Part shown: piece by piece, positions 12,410-23,349 of the stretch
How positions within the stretch are numbered: position 1 is the first letter of the stretch
Layout of the letters: every line of letters starts with the position of its first letter
From: Microglena sp. YARC
Lineage: Eukaryota > Chlorophyta > Chlorophyceae > Chlamydomonadales > Chlamydomonadaceae
Length of the DNA: 64,000 nt
NCBI GenBank assembly: GCA_022414725.1
Contig: CM039462.1
Span: 50,515,005-50,579,004 of the forward strand
Direction of reading: 5' to 3'
Position numbers and translations under genes: made by a program
Notes under the pieces: generated by a model
Told to the model about the DNA's origin: nothing
Databases searched by the model: none
Seen by the model: the letters and a program-made list of their open reading frames with translations, nothing else

Positions 12410-13678
12410 TATGATCGGGAGACTGTATGTTTTCCGAGTTTGGTTTTTCATCAATCATTCGCCTGATGGGTCGTCTGGGTTTGACAATGCTCCCGATTAT
12501 GTTCGGGAGGACTGTGGGCCTATTCGAGTGGGTATCCAAATCTCGCCGTCACCCTATGCGATTCCGTGGTGTTATGTTTAGCGATTCGCCTCAAGTTCCG
12601 TCATCTGTTGGCTGATATAATCGTTAGGTTTGACAATGCTCCAGTTATGATCGGGAGGACTGTGGGTATTCACTGAGTTTGGTTTTTCTCAATCATTCGT
12701 TCGTTGGGTCTGACAATGCTCCCGAAAAAAAATTATGATCGGGAGGACTATGGTATGCCGAGTACAAAAAAAAAAAAAGAAAAAAAAAACGCAGTACATG
12801 TTTTTCTGAATCATTCGCGTGTCGTTGGGTTGACAATGCTCCCGCCAGATTATGATCGGGAGGACTGTGGGTATTCTGAGTTTGAGTTATTCTCAATCAT
12901 TCCGTTCGTTCGTTGGGTTTGACAATGCTACTCTCCGATTATGATCGGGAGGACTATGGGTATGCGCCGAGTACAAAAAAAAAAAAAAAAAAAAATTGCC
13001 GAGTACATGTTTCTGAAATCATCCTTCGCTCGTTGGGGTTTGTCATTGCTCGATTATGATCGGGAGGACTGTGTGTATTCCGAATTTGGTTTTCTCAATC
13101 ATCCTCGCCTTTCCGCTCGTTGGGATTGACAATGCTCCCGATTATGATCGGGAGGAACTAGGGTATGCCGAGTACATGTTTTCTGAATCATTCGCTCGTT
13201 GGGTTTGTCAGTGCTCCCGATTATGATCGGGAGGACTGTGTGTATTCCGAGTTTTGTTTTCTCAAACATTCGCTCGTTGGGTTTGTCAATGCTCCCGATT
13301 ATGATCGGGAGGACTGTGTATTCCGAATTTGGTTTTCTCAATCATTCGCATCGTTGGTTTGACCCAATGCTCCCGATTATGATCGGCGAGGACTATGGGT
13401 ATTCTGAGTTTGGTTTTTCTCTAAATCTGAATCTGGAATTTATTGAATCTGAATCTGAATCTGAATCATTTGCTTTACCAACCTATTTGCTCTTCTCCGC
13501 AGGGTCTACAATGACAGTAAGTGGAAGTAAAACTCTAATCGGACGGGAAGCGATTTGGGATGCGGCGTCATGGACGAATGGACCAGGAGCGCGCAAAGTG
13601 CCAATGAACATCGAAGTCGTTTGTTGTGGATCAGACTTCTTTGTTACGGCTACGCACGCTCACTGGTTGAGGTTTCGC
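12410..13678 (+). repeat. Left arm of 2.7-kb palindrome: tandem hairpin-bearing units
   Basis: About ten units of roughly 80-120 bp. Most contain CTCCCGATTATGATCGGGAG, a perfect 8-bp stem with a TATG loop, embedded in TTTGACAATG...GAGGACTGTG and followed by TCTCAATCATTCGCTCGTTGGG. Several units carry an added poly-A tract flanked by GCCGAGTAC. The inner end (13503-13678) is an exon-like coding segment. The whole arm is repeated in inverted order at 13864-15085, so a transcript through both arms would fold into long double-stranded RNA. Confidence 0.85.
13503..13678 (+). pseudogene. Exon-like segment in left palindrome arm
   Basis: It follows an acceptor-like CTTCTCCGCAG. It encodes STMT, then LIGREAIWDAASWTNG, VPMNIEVV and HWLRFRS in one frame. 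The minus-strand copy in the other arm encodes the same order (IGRGRIWDAASWTN, VPMNIEVV, HWLRFRG). Conservation of these words between diverged arms suggests that the segment was coding when duplicated. No family is recognised. A donor site is not clear, and the downstream frame ends at about 13742. Confidence 0.4.
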
Positions 13679-13863
13679 TCCTTGGCCTGCGCATTGTCAA
13701 ACCACCGGAACTCCAAGAGCCTGAATGTGAACTGGTATCCATGAAGGGCTGCCTGAACATGGGCCTCCGACATGCTAGTGACTCAAGCAACTGGCTGTCT
13801 TGACTTCCGCAAGGGTGAGTGTCCGACGAAATGCATCTGCTACGCACATATGCCTGCATTCGC

Positions 13864-14050
13864 CGCGAAACCTCAACCAGTGACGTGCGTAGCCGTATAC
13901 AAAAGAATCTGGTCCACCAACAACGACTTCGATGTTCATTGGCACTTGGGCGCTGCCTTGGTTCCAATTCGTCCATGACGCCGCATCCCAAATCCTTCCT
14001 CGTCCGATTGGAGTGGTTTTTACTTCCACGGTACTTGTCATTGTAGACGC
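13864..14050 (-). pseudogene. Exon-like segment in right palindrome arm
   Basis: Mirror copy of 13503-13678 with an acceptor-like CTTCGCAG just upstream on the minus strand. The frame stays open into the loop, to about 13775. It differs from its partner by several codons and small indels but keeps IWDAASWTN and VPMNIEVV. Function unknown. Confidence 0.4.
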
Positions 14051-15085
14051 CTGCGAAGACAATTAGGTTGGTAAAGTAAATGATTCAGATTCAGATTCAG
14101 CATTCAAAATCAGCATTCAGATTAGAGAAAAACCAAACTCAGAATACCCATAGTCCTCCGATACATAATCGGGAGCACAATTGTCAAGAACCCAACGAGC
14201 GAATGATTGGAGAAAACCAAATTCGGATGCACACAGTCCTCCCGATCATAATCGGAGCACTGGACAAACCCAACGAAGCAAATGATTCAGAAACATGTAC
14301 TCGGCATTTTTTTTTTTTTTTTTTGTACTCGGCATAAACCGAGAGGCCTCCCCGATCATAAACGAGCAATTTGTCGCCACAGGAACGAATCATTGATAAA
14401 AAACAAACTCATCCAGAATACCACCACATGTCCTCCCGATCGGGAGCATTGACAACCCAACGAGCGAATGATTGAGAAAACCAAAAAATTCGCGAATACA
14501 CACAGTCCTTCCCGATCATATATCGGGAAAGCATTGTCAAACCCAGACGGAGCGAATGAAGATTGAGAAAACCAAATTCGGAATACACAACCAGACTCTC
14601 CGAGGCATAATCGGGAGCACTGACCAAAACCTATACTGAGCGAATGATTCAGAAAACATGTACTGCGGGCATATATTTTTTTTTTTTTTCTTGTTTTGTA
14701 CTCGGCATAAGCCATATTCCTCCGTGAGATCCCTATCTGGGGATAATAGCATTGTAAAACCCCAACGAACGAATGATTGAGAAAAACCAAACTCAGAATA
14801 CCCACAGTCCTCTGATCATAATCGGGAGCATTGTCAAACCCAACGAGCGAATGATTGAGAAAACAAACTCAGAATACCCACATGTCCTCTTGATCATAAT
14901 CGGGAGCATTGTCAAACCCAAGCGAGCGAATGATTGAGAAAAACCCACTCGCGGAATACTCACAGTCCTCCCGATCATAATCGGGAGCATTGTCAAACCC
15001 AACGGAGCGAATGATTGAGAAAAACCAAACTCGAATACACACAGTCCTCCGATCATAATCGGGAAGCATTGACAACCCAACAAAC
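13864..15085 (-). repeat. Right arm of 2.7-kb palindrome
   Basis: Inverted counterpart of 12410-13678. It begins with the mirrored exon (ending at 14050) and continues outward with units containing CTCCCGATCATAATCGGGAG. The arms are separated by about 185 bp (13679-13863). They are clearly homologous but differ by many small indels, so the palindrome is not a perfect assembly fold-back. Confidence 0.85.
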
Positions 15086-15567
15086 CCTATTCGCTGCTGA
15101 AGTCACCTACTACATAACTGCTAGCTGCAGGCAGATGCCTGGTCACCAGCTGCTCAAGATGGTGGGTGTCGGACCTAAGCCGGCGACCCGTTACTGATAT
15201 AGATATAGGCTGTATCCCAACATGAGTCCCACATTCCCCCCAATCCCTGGTATTCTGGTACCCAAGAATTCCTGGGATTCCACAACACAATCATAAGGAT
15301 AAGCCAGACAAATATTCCCGTGGAGAAAGAGAAAGTAGGGGAAAGCAATCCTAAAACCAGTCAAGCGTAGGTATGGCATCCGTGAAAACTGTCTAACAGT
15401 ATCCGAAGCTCTTCTTGCACGCATCTGCTGATGCAAAATGGACAACAAGAAAGACTAATCTTCCTCAGTCACACCACTTCTCACATACAAGAAGCGACCG
15501 CAGGAGGTGAACTTCTAAAGACACGCATCATGGGTGAGTACAAATACAGCGCATGATAGGACATGTC

Positions 15568-15587
15568 CTCCCGATCATAATCGGGAG
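15568..15587 (+). repeat. Isolated copy of the CTCCCGAT hairpin
   Basis: Reads CTCCCGATCATAATCGGGAG, with a perfect 8-bp stem. It lies about 480 bp beyond the palindrome and is preceded by ACATGTC, as in some array units. Confidence 0.7.
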
Positions 15588-15929
15588 CATACACAGTAGT
15601 TTAAAACTTGAATATGGATAACTTAACAAAAATAATGCTAATATTCTGACTCATGTTTCCTTCTATGTTAACTCAGATTATTCTCCCAGGGAAGAGGCTT
15701 TCATTGGTTATTGGGCTTTGCCATTCTACTCGCAGTCCATCAATCTGACTAATATCATGCTTCCAACATTTCTTCAACCGGGTCCTTGAGAAGCAAGAGT
15801 GGGCAGCTTCCACCGTATTGCTTCTTGCAAATGGACAACGCGGCAAAGGACAACAAGAACGCTTTCATGTTCGCATACTTGTCCTTGTGTGGTCGAGATG
15901 AACTGGTTTGAGGAAGTGTACGTCCATTT

Positions 15930-16218
15930 CCTCCCTCCGGACACACACATAGCAATCTTGACCAAAAGTACTCTGTGATCTCGCAAGGGTTAAAGAACAT
16001 GGAAGTGTACATCCTGGCATCTGATGGCATTGTTGGTAACTTATTCAAGAGAATGGGCCCTTACACAAGGCAAGACGTCGTGACCTCTATAGGGGACTTC
16101 TTAGCTGTCCTCCTAGACAACGTTTACAAGTTGTTCGGTCATGGCACTAGCACCGTCAAAGGAGTTAATCGCCGTTTACACGCATTCAAGATAACGAAAG
16201 GTCCCAACGGGAGAGTCG
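15930..16218 (+). CDS. Exon 1 (partial) of decayed transposon gene
   Basis: An open frame runs from upstream of 15951 to a donor (GTCG|GTAAGA). It contains KNMEVYILASDGIVGNLF, a LAVLLDNVYKLFGHG helix-like stretch and KGVNRRLHAFKITKG. The true start was not found; the first in-frame ATG is at about 15999. The phase of its donor matches the acceptor at 16503: the split codon becomes GGG and the frame reads on as VYYKEYDESGFLER. It is the only spliced gene inside the terminal repeats, so it is the best candidate for a transposase or accessory protein. No catalytic motif was recognised. Confidence 0.5.
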
Positions 16219-16290
16219 GTAAGAATACTTGATATACTGATATTTTACAAATTAAATGCTACCGTGCGTGTATGTACTGTCTGCACAATG

Positions 16291-16310
16291 CTCCGATTAT
16301 GCTCGGGGAG
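16291..16310 (+). repeat. Intronic hairpin copy, imperfect
   Basis: CTCCGATTATGCTCGGGGAG followed by GAATATGGGTGT. It is a diverged relative of the palindrome-array hairpin and lies inside the intron between 16219 and 16503. Confidence 0.6.
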
Positions 16311-16419
16311 GAATATGGGTGTGCCATGTCCTCATTGATTTACATGTACAGTCTTCGAATAGAAAATTAAATGATACAAAGGAAGTTGTACCTTGGACCT
16401 AGATTATTATCCAAGGATG

Positions 16420-16439
16420 CTCCCGAGTATAGTCGGGAG
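16420..16439 (+). repeat. Intronic hairpin copy
   Basis: CTCCCGAGTATAGTCGGGAG followed by GAATATGGGTGT. It has a 7-bp stem (CTCCCGA/TCGGGAG) with different loop bases from the array copies. It lies 81 bp before the acceptor of the next exon. Confidence 0.65.
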
Positions 16440-16503
16440 GAATATGGGTGTCCTAAATGATTCACTAATATAAAAATACATGTTTGCACACCAACAATTG
16501 CAG

Positions 16504-17812
16504 GGGTCTATTACAAGGAGTATGACGAGTCAGGATTCTTGGAGAGGACAGTGGGACAATGACGCTGAACCTATTTACGTCCTCCAAGGCTTCCCACTGG
16601 TGGACACCAGAACAGTATTTAAGGAAGCCCCAAGATCAAGATTGAAGAGCTCGAGAATATCGAGGCAAACTGGGCGGCTGTCTGGAAGACTATTCATAAC
16701 GAGAAGCCCGGAGGTGACGTCCTTGCAGGCCACATGGCGATGGTCCTGTACAAACCCGCCGGTGACGACCGTGCAAGACCCGTAGCTGATGTCCGTGTAC
16801 GACACGCAGCGGAGGACCTTCTAGAACCAGAAGCCGATGACCAGCAGCCGATGGATGAACCAGCAGCCGAAAGCCCATCCCATGCCCAGTCCTTCAAACA
16901 TATTGCCGAAAGCTTCGTGAAACTTGGGAAGCCAGCAATAAGTGGGGGCCTGATTTCTTCAACGTTGAGAAGAGTTATTGGAGCACTCAACCAGATGATG
17001 CTGTGACTGGGGAGTACCCGAAAGACCAACATTTTGTCGACTTCCCATCGAAGTTGTCAGCAACCAGTCGTGTTCTGACACAGTCTGAGAAATCAATGGC
17101 CAAGCTCTTGAAAGCATCATTGGATGACTTGTCCATGGATGTGTCAGACATTTTACCTGCAAGTAACGAGATTGCCAAGACTATGAAGGTCGCACACACT
17201 TTGGAGACTAATATGGAAAGGCCAGAGGAGGAGGATGTGTTGTACTTATATTCTTCACAAGGGACGAAGCCGGATAGAAGAAATAGCCTACGAGCCCACT
17301 ACTGATTTGGTTGTTGGTCATGTCGCTGTGGTCAAGGTACAAATGGATGACTCTAGCGGACTGAGAGGATGGGACGTGGTGGAGGTCAATCACTACCAGT
17401 GAATGGAGAAGTGGAATGTGTGTATTTAAAGCCCTTGTACTCTGGGGCTCAGAAGTTGGTGTACACTGAAACACAATACCCAACTTGGCCAGAAGATTGG
17501 ATGGACCACAAGCTTGTGCCTATTACCGTGGGGGTTAGGAGAAAAGCAACATGGACGGGCTATATTCCCATTGACGCATTTCAATTTAGCTGCGAACCCA
17601 CCAAGGGTATGAAGATCCAGAGAAAGTACCACACAAGCATGCTCCTAGCTTGTCAATCCATTGAGAAGGACACCTGGGCAGAGGCTGTGCAATCGGATGG
17701 AGACAATGCAGACATTGCTGAGGAGGAGATGGAGGAGGAGGAAGATGGGGATGGGGACATGGAGGAGGAGAAGGGAGAGGAGGACGAGGAGGGGGGGGAG
17801 GAGGAGGAGTAA
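16504..17812 (+). pseudogene. Main exon of decayed transposon gene, acidic C-terminus
   Basis: The acceptor ACAATTGCAG fits the phase of the preceding exon. Protein-like sequence then continues through all three frames and needs several one-base frame corrections. The words in order are WDNDAEPIYVLQGFPLVDTR; then KIKIEELENIEANWAAVWKT; then FFNVEKSYWSTQPDDAV, KSMAKLLKASLDDLSMDVSD and RPEEEDVLYLYS; then HVAVVKVQMDDSSGLRGWDV; and ECVYLKPLYSG to the stop. The tail after about 17700 is almost pure Glu/Asp/Gly. The VAVVKVQMDD...GWDVVEV...VECVYLKPL block resembles the small beta-rich domains often found at the C-terminus of transposon proteins, but I cannot name it. A TAG/TGA interrupts near 17400. 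It is either a pseudogene or indel-rich assembly. Confidence 0.5.
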
Positions 17813-17939
17813 GATGTTTGACACAGCCGTTTTTTACTAAATTAGAAAAATTAAATGAATTATACTTACGATTTTTATTGTAAGATGTAAAAGCTGAATT
17901 CTGCCTGCCGACTTATAACCGTCCGCTTTCCCTTTATTT

Positions 17940-17959
17940 CTTACAATTATAATTGTAAG
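17940..17959. repeat. Perfect 20-bp palindrome
   Basis: CTTACAATTATAATTGTAAG lies 125 bp after the stop of the transposon gene. A looser CTTAC/GTAAG pair occurs at 17865-17884 and a longer one at 18082-18109. They cluster in the right subterminal region of the element. Confidence 0.75.
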
Positions 17960-18081
17960 ACACGAATTGATGTTAACACCTTTTGTTACAAAATATGGCA
18001 TTTCAACGTTGTAACATTCGCAATCTGTACGTTTCTCCGTCTTTCAAGCTCATTTCAAGCATATTTTGTCAAAATTGACTA

Positions 18082-18109
18082 CAATCTTACGATTTTTGTC
18101 GTAAGATTG
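18082..18109. repeat. 11-bp inverted repeat in right subterminal region
   Basis: CAATCTTACGA and TCGTAAGATTG form perfect arms around a TTTTTG loop, 48 bp inside the right terminal repeat. A further single GTAAGATTG lies at 18147-18155. These may be transposase-binding or terminator-like sites; neither role can be shown here. Confidence 0.7.
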
Positions 18110-18156
18110 CATTTGGAAAGCATCAAAAGACCCCCCAAAAGTGATTGTAAGATTGG

Positions 18157-18185
18157 AAATCCGTTCGGAAGCAGGAACGCCCATT
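18157..18185 (-). repeat. Right terminal inverted repeat
   Basis: 29 bases whose reverse complement begins AATGGGCGTTCCTGCTTCC and ends GAACGGATTT, matching 9854-9884. Confidence 0.75.
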
Positions 18186-19750
18186 TAATGTCATCCGTAA
18201 TTTGTGGATTCATTAAGAGCACCCAAATTATGGGGGGAATAGTATGCTGACCATATGCATCCCAACTGCCTTCTCTGTGGAATGTGAGCAGATCGCCGGT
18301 AGAAGATATCTGGCTGACCGAATAGTTCCGGAGTATGCGGGGTGTACGGGAACCTTCTAGGTGTTCCGATACCTTTCAGGAAGCTGCGTCACACTCTGCT
18401 GTACCACAGAGTGTGCTCACCATTCCTTCCCGCTATACTCAGGGTTTACGTATTACTATACCCTTAACAGAGTGTATTTATAGCTACGCTCTCTCTGCTG
18501 TAACATCCCATTTCTCTTTCTAGAGTGCCTCCCCAGACTCATTGCCTCTACGACCTTTTCAACACTCCGTTGACATGGGATGTATCACACTTAGTCCTTG
18601 GGAGAGGAATTGGGGGGGGATGTTATTGTATGAGTTGCATACCTTCTCTAAAGTGACTATAATGCACGTAGGCCTGACTGCCTGACGTGCCACCTGATGA
18701 GCCGTTGGCCTCAGCCACGCGCCTGCCGGCAGTACCAAGTACGGTACAGCCGGATTCCCTTCTTATACCTGCCATGTCGCCTGACATGGTATCACGCATG
18801 GGTAAGCATCATTGCCCTAGTACCTTGTGTCAGTACTCACGATATAACACTCTGGAAAGCTAAAAGATGGGCATCGGTTCTGTCCTTTGTCTCCTCACCT
18901 AGGGAATTCTAACAGCCCATCGCGGGCGGAGTTCGATTTACCACAAACTGCGGTGGCGGACTTTCAAGCCATAAATCATGCCTTAATTCGTTTGGATGCT
19001 GGGCCGTCTTCTATTCGCCTTGGTAATACTGGAATATTAATTCGAGATCACTGCCGTAGCCTGCCTTCTTATGGCAACGCTGTATAAAATCCAAGAGATG
19101 GTGCGAGGTTGTTCATGATCGTGAACTCTTTTCTACCCGTGGCCCTCTAAATCTGTATACTTAGGTTGCAATCAGTGACCAAATAGTGAATAAGCCCATT
19201 GAATCAACAACTGTCTAGGTGTAAATTTTGTACATTGATGCTGGCAGACCGAAGAAGCTATGGCATTTGGAGGAATGAGGTCTTTAATGCAGGGTAAGTT
19301 GAATCCTGTGCTGGCATGTCCTTGCTATTAGACCTACCACCCAGCCCCACCCCCTCCTCATGAACTTGACCTTGGTTACATAGCTTCAGCCAGCAATTTG
19401 GCTGCTCGCCGTCTTAGGCAGTAAAAACAATTATTACCAGAAAATGTTAACTCGTACGAATCACCTTTTTTCTTTATTTGTTTTATTTTTTCTCATTTTT
19501 TCTCCTCATGGTAGGCAATCGTTGCCCCCACTTGTATAACAACCTGCTGGCCTCCCCCCTGATCATAACTTTGTGACAGTGCTTGTGGTAATGGATCCAA
19601 AGCCAATTTTCCCAGTCAGGTTGCACAGTGTTGTAATGATTTCCAGTTCAATACCGTGTGCACCTAAAACAATGGCGGTAAATAGGCTCGGCGGAAAATC
19701 CCCAAAACGACTAACATAATTACGACATTAAAGACGGCAGATTTTTTTAA
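18186..19750. other. Intergenic sequence, no supported gene
   Basis: Only short frames (60-72 codons) without motifs or splice context. A G run lies near 18613-18620, and the composition is otherwise ordinary. Nothing recognisable. Confidence 0.5.
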
Positions 19751-19759
19751 ACTTGGGGG

Positions 19760-20240
19760 CTCCATAAATGTTCTCAAGTTACATATTGGAGGAATCGTTT
19801 TTAATTGTTTTCTTTCCATTCGAACCAGATTTAGGTGTGAATCAAAAGGAAACACAGAGCAGCCCAGAGTTAGATGAAAATAAATGTTACAGTCATATTC
19901 AGAGTCTGGTGTGGCAGAGTTTTTACCACCTAGGTTTATTCTGCCCGCAAACACTAAGCCCCAAGGCCGAATGACTGTGTGATTCAAACCAGATTCAGGT
20001 GGGAGCCCAGAGTTGGATGAAAACAAATGTAGCAAAGGTGTCTACCTACTCTGTCCACGCATCGGACAAACCCTCCTCTTCAGATCCATCGATCGCCATC
20101 AGACTCTTCGCCATCAGTCGATTTCTCAGATAGCCCCTCATTAAGCTCTGCATCCTCATCTGTCAACACACCTTCCTCAGACTGCAGTTCTGTGCGTGAG
20201 GATCCATCAATTCAATGGCTATACCGAAATTGGATGGTCG
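19760..20240 (+). repeat. Diverged direct repeat D, copy 1 (left of minisatellite array B)
   Basis: It shares ordered words with 24590-25060: GGCTCCATAAAT, a CCATTCGAACCAGATT/CCAATTTAAACCAGATT segment, and ATGGCTATACCGAAATTG at its end. The spacing between matched words is nearly the same in both copies (offset about 4820-4830). The minisatellite array begins about 20 bp after it. Confidence 0.6.
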
Positions 20241-20257
20241 GATGGCTATATATAAAG

Positions 20258-21910
20258 GGCTAACACAGACCACCACCACCCTCACAACCCGTACACACAC
20301 TGGCTAGACTCCTCGTCGCTATCCTGCACTGTGATAAGGAACCTGCCCCCCCCCAACCCCCCACCCCCCAAACACACCACCACCACCACCCTCGCAACCC
20401 ACAATCACACACACTGTCTAGAATCCCCGTCGCTATCCTGCACTGTGATGGTGAACCTGCTCCTCCCCCTTCCCCCCCCTCCCCCACACTCACAGATGAC
20501 CACCACCACCACCACCTCGCCCCCCCCCCACACACTGGCTCGACTCCCCGTCGCTATCCTGCACTGTGATGGAGAACCTGCCCCCCACCTCTTCCCCCAC
20601 CCCCCTCTCACACACTCAAACACACACACACACATCACTATCACCACCACCCCCACCCTCGCATCCCCCCCACACTGGCTATACTCTCGTCGCTTTCCTG
20701 CACTGTGATGGAAGAACCTGCCCCCCCCCCCCCCCCCTCCATCCCCCTTCTATAATTCCCCCCCCCCCCCACACACACACAACACACACACACACACATA
20801 CACACACCACACCATCATCACAACCACCCCACGCAACACACACACACTGTCTAGACTCACCGTTGGTATCCTGCGCTATGATAGATGGAGAACCTGCCCC
20901 CCCCCCCCCCCCCCCTCCCCCCCCACACACACGCACACCATCACCACCACCACCCTCACAACCCCCCACACACACTGGCTAGACTCTCCCGTCGCTATCC
21001 TGCAATGTGATGGAGAACCTGCCCCCCACCCTCTCCCCCACCCCCCTCACACACACTCTAACATACACGCACACATCACCACCACCACCACCACCCACGC
21101 AACCCCCCACACACTGACTAGACTCCCCGTTGCTATCCTGCACTGAGATTGAGAACCTGCCCCCCCCCCCCCCCCCCCTCCACCCCCACACTCACATCAC
21201 CACCACAACCTCCACCCTCACAACCCCCCCCACACACTGTCTAGACTCCCCGTCGCTATCCTGCACTGTGATGGAGAACCTGCCACCCCCTTCCCCCCAA
21301 CACTCACCATAACCACTACCACCTCCACCCTCACAACCCCCCCCGCAAACTGTCTAGACTCCCCGTTCCCTATCCTGCACTGTGATGGAGAACCTGGTCC
21401 CCCCCCTTTCCCCCCCTCCCCCCCACACTCACATCGCCACCACCCCCACCACCACCACCCTCGCCCCCACCCCACCCCCACCCCCCACCCACACACAGGG
21501 TCGACTCCCCGTCGCTATCCTGCACTGTGATGGAGAACCTGCCACCCCCCTTCCCCCAAACACTCACACCATCACCCCCACCCCCACCCTCACATCACAC
21601 ACACACTGTCTAGACTCCCGTCGCTATCCTGCACTTTGGTGAGAGAACCTGTTCCCCCCCCCTTCCCCCCTCTCCCCCCACACTCACCACCACCCCCCCC
21701 CCCCCCCCCTCCCCCCCCCCCCCCCCCCCACACACACTACCCTGCACTGTGATGGAGAACCTGCCACCCCCTTCCCCCCAACACTCACACCATCACCACC
21801 ACCCCCACCCTCACATCACACACACACTGTCTAGACTCCCCGTCGCTATCCTGCACTTTGGTGGAGAACCTGGTCCCCCCCCCCTTCCCCCCTCTCCCCC
21901 CACACTCACA

Positions 21911-21960
<50 letters not shown>

Positions 21961-22668
21961 ACCACACACACACACTGGTTCGACTCCCCGTCACTATCCT
22001 GCACTGTGATGGAAAACCTGCCGGCCCCCTTCACCCCAACACTGACACCATCACCACCACCACCACCTTCGCAAACTACACACACATTGTCTAGACTCCC
22101 CGTCGCTATATATCCTGCACTGTGATGGAGAACCTGCCCCCCACCCTCTTTTTTCATCCCCCTCACACACACTCAAACACACACACATCACTACCACCAC
22201 CACCATCCTCGCAACTCCCCCCCACACAGGCACAACTCCCCGTCGCTATCCTGCTCTGTGATGGAGAACTTGCCCCCCCACCTCCCCCCCCCCCCACCCC
22301 CACCCCCACCCCCACCACACCCACCACCACCACCACACCACCACCACCACCACATCCCCCACGCACACACACTGACTAGACTCCCCGTTGCTATCCTGCA
22401 CTGTGATTGAGAACCTGCCCCCCACCCCCACCCCCTCCCCCACACTCACATCCCCCCCCCCCCCCCCCACCACCACCACCACCACCACCACCAGGCTCGA
22501 CTCCCCGTCGCTATCCTGCACTGTGATGGAGAACCTGCCACCCACATTCCCCCCAACACTCACACACCATCACCACCACCTCCCCCCTCACATCACACAC
22601 ACACACTGTCTAGACTGCCGTTGCTATCCTGCTCTGTGATGGAGAACGTGCCCCCCCCCCCTCACACG

Positions 22669-22718
<50 letters not shown>

Positions 22719-23304
22719 ACACACTGTCTAGACTCCCCGCCCCTATCCAGCACTGTGATGGAGAACCTGTTCCCCCCCCTCCCCCCCCCACACACTCACA
22801 TCACCCCCCACACCACAACCACCCTCGCCCCCCCCCCCCCACACACACACACTGGTTTGACTCCCCGTCGCTACCCTGCACTTTGATTTAGAACCTGCCA
22901 CACCCCTTCCCCCCAACACTCACACCATCACCACCACCTCCCCCTCACATCACACACACACACTGGCTCGATCCCCCGTCGCTATCCTGCACTGTGATGG
23001 AGAATCTGCCCCCCCCCCCCCCACTCCCCTCCCATCACCATCACCACCCACAAACCACCACCACCCTCGCAACCCACACACACACTGGCTAGACTCCCCG
23101 TCGCTATCCAGCACTGTGATGGAGAACCTGCCCCCCCCCCCCACACACACACACACAAACACACACACCCACACACACACACCACCACACACCATAGCCA
23201 CCCCCGCCACCCACACCACACACACCACCACACACCACCACCACCCTTGCGACCCACACACACACTGGCTAGAGTCCCCGTTGATATCCTGCACTGTGAT
23301 GAAG

Positions 23305-23349
<45 letters not shown>

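Larger units (their letters stand above)
9854..18185. mobile_element. Candidate 8.33-kb DNA transposon bounded by terminal inverted repeats
   Basis: The two ends are inverted copies of each other. The left end (9854-9884) and the reverse complement of the right end (18157-18185) agree at 28 positions, with one mismatch and two one-base gaps. They share GCGTTCCT, GCTTCC and GAACGGATTT in that order. Both subterminal zones are A/T-rich and contain AATCTTA/TAAGATT words. Inside lie a large palindrome of hairpin repeats (12.4-15.1 kb) and a spliced, decayed plus-strand gene (15.9-17.8 kb) that is the best candidate for the element's own protein. A clear target-site duplication could not be fixed; the flanks are both TAAT-like. 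Superfamily is not assigned. A nested or composite element is also possible. Confidence 0.7.
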
